14,773 nt of DNA, taken from the NCBI GenBank assembly GCA_029550985.1, contig JAKPGH010000013.1, forward strand, positions 1 to 14,773, written 5' to 3'. The position numbers and the translations under genes are program-made. The notes under the pieces were generated by a model that was not told the origin of the DNA, searched no databases, and was given only the letters and a program-made list of their open reading frames with translations. Positions 7,420 through 12,862 of this stretch are shown here, piece after piece. This stretch comes from Bacillota bacterium (GTDB taxonomy: Bacteria > Bacillota > Clostridia > Oscillospirales > Ruminococcaceae). Numbering within the stretch: position 1 is the stretch's first letter; each line of letters begins with the position of its first letter.

Positions 7420-8436
7420 ATGACTCAGAAAGCAAAAACTTTGACGCCTGGACTGCTGCTCAGCGCTTGCGTGGCGGTGGTCTCCATACTGTTGAGCAGC
7501 CTGATACCGGGTGACATCATAGGAGCCACGGTGATGGCCCTTCTGGTGGGCATGGCTCTGAACCCCCTGTTCAACCGCTATCAGCAGTTCCACCCGGGAG
7601 TCAACTACGCATCGAAAATGGTGCTGCGGGCCGGCATCATTCTCATGGGCGTGAACATGAATTTCGCCCAGGTGGTCAACGTGGGAAAATACGCGCTGTT
7701 TGTGATGCTGTTCACCATGGCGACGGCTTTTGGCGCCGGAAACCTCATCGGTAGAAAGTTTGGCATGAACTGGAAGCTGACCAACCTCCTTGCGGTGAGC
7801 ACCGCCATCTGCGGCGGCTCCGCCGTGGCGGCCGTGGGCCCGGTTATCAAGGCAAAAGACGAAGATATTGCCTACGCCATTTCCTCCACCTTTATCTTTG
7901 ACATTCTCACCGTGGTTGTGTTCCCGTGGATTGGCATGGCTCTCGGTATGTCGGACATGGGCTACGGTTTATGGACGGGTACGGCGGTCAACGACACCTC
8001 GTCGGTGGTGGCGGCAGGCTACGCCTTTTCGGAGCTGGCGGGCAACACCGCCGTCATTGTCAAACTCACCCGGACCCTGTTTATCATCCCCTACGTTTTG
8101 ATGTTCTCGGTCATCACCGAGCGGCTGGAAGCCAGAGCCGAAGGCATTCAGGGACGAGCCCCCATCAATTGGAAAAAAATCTTTCCCTTCTTTATTGTTT
8201 TCTTCCTGGTGGTTGTGGCCCTGCGCAGCACCGGCATCATTCCCGAAGTGGCGGTTCCCCCCCTTTCCAAAACTTCCAAATTTTTGATGATTACCGCCCT
8301 TTCGGCCATCGGGCTGAAAACCAGCTACGGGGACATTAAAAACATTGGGTTTAAGCCGATGATTCTGGGATTTATAACGGACACTCTGGTGGTGTTTGTA
8401 TCCCTGGGCATTCAAATTTTGACCGCGAAGTTTTAA
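7420..8436 (+). CDS. YeiH/UPF0324 family putative sulfate exporter
   Basis: A 338-residue polytopic membrane protein of the UPF0324/YeiH family, annotated elsewhere as putative sulfate exporters although the substrate is poorly established. Family hallmarks are STAICGGSAVAAVGPVI at about 127-143 and GTAVNDTSSVVAAGYAF at about 187-203, each in or next to membrane helices, with about ten hydrophobic segments overall. Two starts are possible. The chosen ATG at 7420 has GGAGG 12 nt upstream, rather far. An in-frame GTG at 7378 has AAAGGTGG at good spacing and would add 14 hydrophilic residues. The 86 nt before 7378 are very AT-rich, with a 6-bp inverted repeat (TAAGTT 7315-7320 / AACTTA 7341-7346), and probably hold the promoter. 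Unlike many YeiH genes, it has no LysR-type regulator beside it in this window. Confidence 0.88.
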   Translation: MTQKAKTLTPGLLLSACVAVVSILLSSLIPGDIIGATVMALLVGMALNPLFNRYQQFHPGVNYASKMVLRAGIILMGVNMNFAQVVNVGKYALFVMLFTMATAFGAGNLIGRKFGMNWKLTNLLAVSTAICGGSAVAAVGPVIKAKDEDIAYAISSTFIFDILTVVVFPWIGMALGMSDMGYGLWTGTAVNDTSSVVAAGYAFSELAGNTAVIVKLTRTLFIIPYVLMFSVITERLEARAEGIQGRAPINWKKIFPFFIVFFLVVVALRSTGIIPEVAVPPLSKTSKFLMITALSAIGLKTSYGDIKNIGFKPMILGFITDTLVVFVSLGIQILTAKF

Positions 8437-8437
8437 G

Positions 8438-8478
8438 GTCGCGCAGGTTTTCCTCCCTTTGGTTGCGACGGATTTTTG
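8438..8478 (+). terminator. Weak candidate terminator after the YeiH-family gene
   Basis: Just after the stop, GTCGC (8438-8442) can pair with GCGAC (8465-8469) across a long loop, followed by GGATTTTTG. The stem is only 5 bp and an alternative pairing (CGCGA/TCGCG across the stop codon) competes with it. The stronger hairpin at 8572-8604 may be the real end of this transcript. Confidence 0.3.
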
Positions 8479-8571
8479 CCAAAAACATCGGGTTAGTACA
8501 ATCATTTTGGGGGTATAGTCTGTGGAATGGAGGATGGTTCATTCCTCAACCGTGACAGCGTAAAGACATAC

Positions 8572-8604
8572 AATAAGGCCTCCAGTTTGACTGGAGGCCT
8601 TATT
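8572..8604. terminator. Perfect 14-bp hairpin, probable terminator
   Basis: AATAAGGCCTCCAG (8572-8585) pairs perfectly with CTGGAGGCCTTATT (8591-8604) around the loop TTTGA. Rightward it is followed by CTTATCTTAT and leftward by GTATGTCTTT, so both tails are T-rich without a strict U run. It lies 135 nt after the YeiH-family gene. It could end that transcript, end an unseen short RNA starting near 8500, or act in both directions. Confidence 0.7.
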
Positions 8605-8668
8605 CTTATCTTATAAAAGTTACCAGTGGCTTTACAAAAACTAACGGCCACTTCGGCGAAAGCCGCAG

Positions 8669-8929
8669 GTGGAAACCTTCTACATTGCCAGAGGATTTGG
8701 GCGCTATCTTAATTTAAAAAGCGGGGCGAAAATCGGTTTGATTCCCCAAACGCTGCTGCCTCGCTCCAGGGTCATCGGCAACGCAGCCCATGGGGGAGCT
8801 TCCATGCTGCTGCAGCAGAAAAGGCTGATCCCCCTGTCGGAGGAGACGGCGGCCAAAGCCCGCACCGTGGAGCTTACGACAAACCCCGTTTCTGCGGAAA
8901 ACTTCGTCCGCTACATGATGTTCGAGTAA
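8669..8929 (+). pseudogene. Remnant of a RACo-like ASKHA protein (C-terminal domain only)
   Basis: This 86-codon frame matches, from its first residues, the C-terminal part of RACo-type ASKHA proteins (reductive activators of corrinoid proteins, normally some 500-600 residues). Matching blocks are VETFYIARGFGRYLNL, then AKIGLIPQTLLP, RVIGNAAHGGASMLL and a closing ENFVRYMMFE. In intact relatives the first block usually reads IAGGFG; here a Gly is replaced by Arg (AGA for GGA), which suggests decay. There is no ribosome binding site before the GTG at 8669, an in-frame TAA lies at 8642-8644, and no upstream sequence encodes the ferredoxin or ATPase domains. It is therefore most likely a leftover from a deletion, not a working gene. 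Homology may begin a few codons before 8669. No corrinoid methyltransferase gene lies nearby. Confidence 0.75.
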
Positions 8930-8942
8930 ATAATGCATAGGA

Positions 8943-8980
8943 AAACGCCCTCGTCACAGGCTCGCTGTACGAGGGCGTTT
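8943..8980 (-). terminator. Hairpin terminator after the sortase gene
   Basis: AAACGCCCTCGT (8943-8954) pairs perfectly over 12 bp with ACGAGGGCGTTT (8969-8980). Inside the loop a second stem (ACAG/CTGT) can stack. Read leftward it lies 10 nt beyond the sortase stop and is followed by TTTTCC, so it mainly serves the sortase transcript. It could also stop transcription coming from the RACo remnant. Confidence 0.8.
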
Positions 8981-8990
8981 GGCACGCAAT

Positions 8991-9860
8991 TTAACCGTTG
9001 AAGGCTTCGTCGGGGCCGAGCACATCGTCGTTGACGACCAAATCGGCCTCTTTTTTGTAGTTGTCGTCGGTGACCAGTTTGGCCATCAGCACGTAGCGGT
9101 ATTCGTTGGGATACCGGCCGGGGCTCAGCTTGTAAACGCAGGTGGAAAGGGTGAGGAGCTTGTCGTCGGTGGAAACTTCCACATTGTAGTCGTAGTCGGA
9201 ACGGGCTCTCGCCTCGTCCAGGAACTTCTGAACCTGGCTTTCGCTGGCGTTATCCAGGGGATTGATGTAATCGTGATTGGTGGTGGTGAAGAAAGCCGCG
9301 AAAATCTCCCAAACCAGGTCTTCTTCCTCGGTGGAGAAGTATATGTAGGGATGTTGCTTTGCAAAGTCAATATCCCAGAACTTTTTCAGCTGGCTGAAGC
9401 GGATGGCGTCCGGATTATCGTTGGTATCCAAAGCATGGCCGTAAATGGTGGTGTTGTGGGAAAGGCCCGCTGCGGTGCCGTCAAACTGGTTGCGACAGTC
9501 GGCGAAATAGACGCCTTCCATGCTGTAGTTTTTGTAGATGTCCTTCCGGAGGTAGTACTGGTTGTAGTCGTTGGGATCCGCATAGCAGAGCACTGCATCG
9601 TCCACGGTGGTGCCGGGAATCCGCAGCCAGCCTACGGTGTCGCTGTTAATATCCTTCGCTTTGGCAATGTCTTCGCCATGATCGGGGAAATCGGGCAGTA
9701 TGTACTTTTCTTTGGGTTCTTCCGCTTTGGATGATGGCGATTGCTGGGATGAGGATGGACTGGAAGATTCCTCGTCCGCAGGAGCAGGTTCCCGACTGGA
9801 GCAGGCCGCCATGCTGACGATCATCAGTGCAGCCAGCAACAAAGCTAAAATCTTCTTCAA
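8991..9860 (-). CDS. Class B sortase with a lipoprotein-type N-terminus
   Basis: A 289-residue cysteine transpeptidase of the sortase B group. Catalytic elements are His142 in YGHAL, Cys241 in TLSTC and Arg255 in EYRYVLMAKL, in the spacing typical of SrtB. N-terminal to the sortase fold (about 62-265), residues 1-20 read as a lipoprotein signal: MKK, a hydrophobic core, then SMAAC with Cys20. A Ser/Glu/Pro-rich tether of about 30 residues follows. Most sortases instead keep an uncleaved N-terminal membrane anchor. The start is TTG at 9860: GGAGGT lies 10 nt upstream, whereas a TTG at 9878 would overlap that site. No protein with a sorting signal is encoded in the window, so its substrate must be elsewhere. 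It has its own promoter and terminator and is therefore monocistronic. Confidence 0.9.
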   Translation of the reverse strand: MKKILALLLAALMIVSMAACSSREPAPADEESSSPSSSQQSPSSKAEEPKEKYILPDFPDHGEDIAKAKDINSDTVGWLRIPGTTVDDAVLCYADPNDYNQYYLRKDIYKNYSMEGVYFADCRNQFDGTAAGLSHNTTIYGHALDTNDNPDAIRFSQLKKFWDIDFAKQHPYIYFSTEEEDLVWEIFAAFFTTTNHDYINPLDNASESQVQKFLDEARARSDYDYNVEVSTDDKLLTLSTCVYKLSPGRYPNEYRYVLMAKLVTDDNYKKEADLVVNDDVLGPDEAFNG

Positions 9861-9884
9861 AATGACATCGACCTCCAAGTAATT

Positions 9885-9894
9885 GACTGCAGTC
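9885..9894. promoter_or_regulatory. Short perfect palindrome in the sortase leader
   Basis: GACTGCAGTC is a perfect 10-bp palindrome lying between the predicted transcription start (near 9910) and the ribosome binding site of the sortase gene. It could be a small operator, but a 10-bp palindrome can also arise by chance and no known regulator motif is recognised. Confidence 0.2.
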
Positions 9895-9916
9895 TAGCGC
9901 ATGTCCGTATTTTCAA

Positions 9917-9944
9917 ATTATATCATAAGACTTGGGAAATGCAA
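9917..9944 (-). promoter_or_regulatory. Promoter of the sortase gene (extended -10)
   Basis: Reading leftward, the -10 is a perfect TATAAT (9922-9917) preceded by TGA, forming an extended -10. A TTGCAT at 9944-9939 sits 16 bp upstream as a weak -35. The predicted start near 9910 leaves a leader of about 50 nt before the TTG at 9860. Confidence 0.72.
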
Positions 9945-9996
9945 CATGAAATCGACCAGTGTATTTCCGATAGAAATAGAAGCTTTTCCCAGCAAA

Positions 9997-10022
9997 GGCG
10001 GTATGCCAGTCAGCATACCGCC
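9997..10022 (-). terminator. Hairpin in the 252-nt gap after fakA, possible terminator
   Basis: GGCGGTATGC (9997-10006) pairs perfectly over 10 bp with GCATACCGCC (10013-10022) around a 6-nt loop. Leftward it is followed by only TTTGC, so termination would be weak. It lies about 90 nt beyond the fakA stop. The rest of the 9945-10112 stretch shows no recognisable gene; short open frames on both strands lack ribosome binding sites. Confidence 0.5.
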
Positions 10023-10112
10023 CAATGTTATAGTGCATCCAAAACAGGTTTTTGCTGCACGACTCTCAGGATACCAGATGAAATTTGGCTTCCGGTACAC
10101 CGAAGAAAGGCT

Positions 10113-11774
10113 CTACTCTACCCCCAGGATATAATAGTACACCGGTTGTCCGCCGTTGATGACGGCGAGTTCCACACCGTCCGGCAAGCGCTGACGCAGT
10201 GTTTCTTCCAGCTCCTCCACCTGCTTGGGGTCGACGCCTTCCCCGTACAACAGGGTTACAAAGGTGCTGTCCTTCTTTACCATGGACTTGGCCAGTTTCA
10301 GCAAAGCCTTGTTGACATCCTTTTCCACAAAGGAAATTTTGCCGTTTTCCAGCGCCAGGATTTCGTCCTTCTTAATTTTGTGGCCGTCGAAGCTGCTGTC
10401 CCGGGCGGCAAAGGTGACAAGCCCGGTGGAAACCTTTTCGATGGCCTTCACCATGGCCAGCTGGTTGTCCGCCAGGGAAGCCTCGGGGTCGAAGGCCAGC
10501 ATGGCGGCAAGGCCCTGGGGAATGGTTTTGGTGGGCAGCACATAGACGCCCCGGTCGGCCAGACGCACCGCCTGCTCCGCCGCCATAATGATGTTCTTGT
10601 TGTTGGGCAGCACAATCACCGTTTTGGCGGGGGTTCCGTGAATGGCTTCCAAGATATTGTCGGTGGAAGGATTCATGGTTTGGCCGCCGTTGACGACATT
10701 GTCCACACCCAAATCCTTGAACAGGGCCTGTATCCCTTTTCCTGCCGCCACGGCCACAAAGCCGTATTCCCGGGAAGGGTCCACCACCTTGTAGGGGAAG
10801 TTGACCGGCTTTTTGCCTGCGGCTTCCTTGCGGCGGGAGGCATGCTGTTCCCGCATGTTTTCAATTTTGATTTTGGTGAGCCCCCCGTTTTCCAGCCCTT
10901 TTTGCAGGGCGTTACCGGGATTGTCGGTGTGGACATGGCATTTGATGATGTCGTCGTCCTCCACCACCACAACGCTGTCCCCTATGGACTCCAAATATTG
11001 ACGCAGGGCGGCAGGGTCGCTTTTCCCCTGCTCCTTCATGACGATGAACTCGGTACAGTAGGTAAAGGTAATCTCGCCCTCGTATTCCCCGGCGGCGTTG
11101 CGCTCGTCGGGAATTTCGGTGGGGGCTTCCCCCTCCGCTTTGGCGGGCTGAATGACGGCTCCTCCGGAAAGAACTTGATACATTCCCTCCAGAATCACCA
11201 GATAGCCTTTGCCTCCGGCGTCCACCACGCCGGCCTTTTTCAGCACCGGCAGCATCTCCGGCGTTTCGTCCAGCGTTTTGCGGGCCTGCTCCACCACTTC
11301 CTGCCAAAGCTGAACCGGTGTGAGCTCCGGGCGTTCCGCCAAAGCCTCGGCGGCCCGCTGGGCGGACACCCGGGCAACGGTCAGAATGGTGCCCTCGGTG
11401 GGCTTCATAACGGCTTTATAGGCCGACTCCACGCCGTTTTCCAGAGCGACGACAAGGTCCTGGGAACCAATTTCCTTCTTGCCCTGAAGCCCCTTGGCAA
11501 AGCCGCGGAACAACAGGGAAAGAATCACCCCGGAGTTGCCCCGGGCACCCCATAGCAGCGCCTGGGCGACGACCTGGGCGACTTCTCCGCATTCCACATC
11601 GTCGGAAAGGGCGGACAGCTCCACCAGAGCCGCCCCCAAAGTCATGGACATATTGGTACCGGTGTCCCCGTCGGGCACCGGGAAAACGTTGAGGGCATCC
11701 ACCTGCTTGCGGTGATTGGCAATGCTGTTGGCCGCACTGATAAACGCGTCCCGCAACGTGCTTCCTGTTATCAC
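10113..11774 (-). CDS. fakA: DAK2-domain fatty acid kinase subunit FakA (YloV family)
   Basis: A 553-residue protein with the FakA layout. The N-terminal DhaL/DAK2 ATP-binding domain (about 1-200) carries PVPDGDTGTNMSMT at 32-45, with Asp35 and Asp37 as Mg ligands, GARGNSG at 76-82, and AGVVDAGGKGY at 181-191. A middle region and a C-terminal DegV-like domain (about 330-553) follow. FakA phosphorylates exogenous fatty acids held by FakB (DegV) partners, feeding them to phospholipid synthesis at the membrane face. No fakB lies in this window. The start is GTG at 11774, with AGGGGGA about 11 nt upstream. It lies 71 nt after an Asp23/Gls24-family gene on the same strand, the conserved yloU-yloV pairing of Gram-positives. 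The very long open frame on the opposite strand is a compositional shadow. Confidence 0.92.
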   Translation of the reverse strand: MITGSTLRDAFISAANSIANHRKQVDALNVFPVPDGDTGTNMSMTLGAALVELSALSDDVECGEVAQVVAQALLWGARGNSGVILSLLFRGFAKGLQGKKEIGSQDLVVALENGVESAYKAVMKPTEGTILTVARVSAQRAAEALAERPELTPVQLWQEVVEQARKTLDETPEMLPVLKKAGVVDAGGKGYLVILEGMYQVLSGGAVIQPAKAEGEAPTEIPDERNAAGEYEGEITFTYCTEFIVMKEQGKSDPAALRQYLESIGDSVVVVEDDDIIKCHVHTDNPGNALQKGLENGGLTKIKIENMREQHASRRKEAAGKKPVNFPYKVVDPSREYGFVAVAAGKGIQALFKDLGVDNVVNGGQTMNPSTDNILEAIHGTPAKTVIVLPNNKNIIMAAEQAVRLADRGVYVLPTKTIPQGLAAMLAFDPEASLADNQLAMVKAIEKVSTGLVTFAARDSSFDGHKIKKDEILALENGKISFVEKDVNKALLKLAKSMVKKDSTFVTLLYGEGVDPKQVEELEETLRQRLPDGVELAVINGGQPVYYYILGVE

Positions 11775-11845
11775 GGTTGATCTACTCCCCCTGCCGATAA
11801 GTTGCTAGCAATTTCATCTCAATAGCCGATGGTAAAAAAAGCTCC

Positions 11846-12199
11846 TTACTCTACTTTCATGTCGGCCACATACACGTTGACCTTGGAAACCGCCATGCCA
11901 CAGGCGTTTTCCACGGTGTAGGTGACCTTGTTGATGATGCTTTTGACAATAGCGGCAATATTGACACCGTAAGTCACGGTGATGTGCAGATCAATCACCA
12001 GCTCCTTGCCGACGCTGCGCACCCGCACTCCTTTGTCCTCGGTATCTTTACCGGAAATCAAAGCCCGCAGCCCTTGGGAAGGCGTAGAATTGACCAGCCC
12101 CGAAACTCCGAAGCACTCGGACACCGCATGGCCGATCAAATTGGCAAAATAGGCGTTGGATACCTGAATCTGCCCTAAATGGTTTTCAATCCGGATCAT
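11846..12199 (-). CDS. Asp23/Gls24 family envelope-stress protein (YloU-like)
   Basis: A 117-residue protein that is essentially one Asp23/Gls24 domain. It opens with IRIENHLGQIQVSNAYFANLI and continues through GVRVRSVGKELVIDLHITV to a C-terminal KVNVYVADMKVE strand. Members of this family are small cytoplasmic or membrane-associated proteins linked to cell-envelope homeostasis; their biochemical role is poorly defined. The ATG at 12199 is chosen over one at 12238: AGGGGGG lies 6 nt upstream and family similarity starts there. It sits directly upstream of fakA on the same strand with 71 nt between, and is very likely co-transcribed with it. No strong promoter could be picked in the 107 nt before it; GAACA/TGTTC (12233-12237 / 12244-12248) is a short inverted repeat of unclear meaning. 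Confidence 0.9.
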   Translation of the reverse strand: MIRIENHLGQIQVSNAYFANLIGHAVSECFGVSGLVNSTPSQGLRALISGKDTEDKGVRVRSVGKELVIDLHITVTYGVNIAAIVKSIINKVTYTVENACGMAVSKVNVYVADMKVE

Positions 12200-12306
12200 G
12201 TGGAACCCCCCTTGGTTGTTGAAAATAAAGCGGAACAATGGTATGTTCTGCGGTTGAGAGCCTGTTCATTCAACACTGCCGGTACGACAGATAAGACAAA
12301 CCTGTT

Positions 12307-12696
12307 TTAGCCCTCCGGAGCCTCCAGATATAAATAGGCGGAAATTTTTTGGTAGGTGGCTTCTCCAATGCCTTTGACCTCCATCAGTTGGGAAAGGCTG
12401 TCAAAGCCGCCGATTTCCTCCCGATAGGCGACGATGCGCTGGCTCAGCACTTCCCCGATGCCGGGGATGAGCATCAGCTCCTCCCGGGTGGCGGAATTGA
12501 GCTCCAGAGGAAAATTGGCTTCGAACACAGCGGCGGACTTCTGCTCCGGCTGCACAGCCGACGATGCCGGAATGGCGTAGCGCACCAGCACCGGATAACC
12601 CGAGCTGCGCAGCGCAAAGTTGTAAACGGCCATCAGCGCCACCGCCGCCACCGTGATGCAGAGCAGAATATTGTAGGGCAGATGCTTCTTGTCCAT
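12307..12696 (-). CDS. Short ComEA-like helix-hairpin-helix protein
   Basis: A 129-residue protein with an N-terminal membrane anchor (hydrophobic residues about 9-28), a linker, and a C-terminal double helix-hairpin-helix DNA-binding unit. The unit contains LNSATREELMLIPGIGEVLS (66-85) and VKGIGEATYQKISAYL (107-122). This is the DNA-binding end of ComEA, which captures incoming DNA at the cell surface during transformation. The protein lacks the SLBB domain that sits between anchor and HhH in Bacillus-type ComEA, so it is a minimal version. The ATG at 12696 has GGGGGT 8 nt upstream. No comEB or comEC gene is adjacent; an Asp23/Gls24 gene follows 107 nt later. DNA uptake is therefore only suggested, and a general HhH DNA-binding role is the alternative. 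Confidence 0.82.
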   Translation of the reverse strand: MDKKHLPYNILLCITVAAVALMAVYNFALRSSGYPVLVRYAIPASSAVQPEQKSAAVFEANFPLELNSATREELMLIPGIGEVLSQRIVAYREEIGGFDSLSQLMEVKGIGEATYQKISAYLYLEAPEG

Positions 12697-12739
12697 GAGG
12701 TGCGACCCCCGCTGTCCGGAAGCTGGTTATACAAGGGAT

Positions 12740-12780
12740 AGTATACCACATCTTTGGCCAGAAATAAATATTCCGGCCAA
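12740..12780 (-). promoter_or_regulatory. comEA-like gene promoter with an overlapping inverted repeat
   Basis: Reading leftward, -10 TATACT (12745-12740) is preceded by TGG, forming an extended -10; the -35 position holds only TTTATT. Over the -35 region lies a near-perfect inverted repeat: TTGGCCAGAA (12754-12763) and TTCCGGCCAA (12771-12780), one mismatched pair, 7-nt centre. Its placement fits an operator that blocks or assists polymerase at this weak -35. The binding protein is unknown. Confidence 0.5.
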
Positions 12781-12834
12781 AAATATAGGGGATGGTTGAC
12801 TGTTCTGTAAAATTTTGGAATCATGCCCAGAAAG

Positions 12835-12859
12835 AAGGGACGGAAAACCTCCGTCCCTT
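12835..12859 (-). terminator. Intrinsic terminator after clpC
   Basis: AAGGGACGGA (12835-12844) pairs perfectly with TCCGTCCCTT (12850-12859) around a 5-nt loop. Leftward it is followed by CTTTCT. It lies just 3 nt beyond the clpC stop codon and separates clpC from the comEA-like gene, which has its own promoter. Confidence 0.85.
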
Positions 12860-12862
12860 TCT

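Noticed and set aside
8527..8616. Tiny frames (ATG at 8527 and at 8534) that could be a leader peptide before the 14-bp hairpin
   Set aside because: The GGAGG abuts or overlaps the start codons, the longer one reads through the hairpin, and no run of regulatory codons is seen.
8648..8680. Resemblance of CAGGTGGAAACC to part of a ZTP riboswitch
   Set aside because: The sequence after it lacks the rest of the conserved core, and these bases are explained by the conserved V-E-T codons of the RACo-like remnant.
9901..10134. Short frames in the gap between the sortase and fakA genes (plus 9901-10134, minus 9918-10100)
   Set aside because: Neither has a ribosome binding site or any recognisable domain, and they overlap the sortase promoter or the hairpin at 9997-10022.
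9939..11555. 538-codon open frame opposite fakA
   Set aside because: The fakA protein on the minus strand has complete DAK2 motifs; the plus-strand product is His/Gly/Gln-rich without any domain, typical of an antisense shadow in GC-biased third positions.
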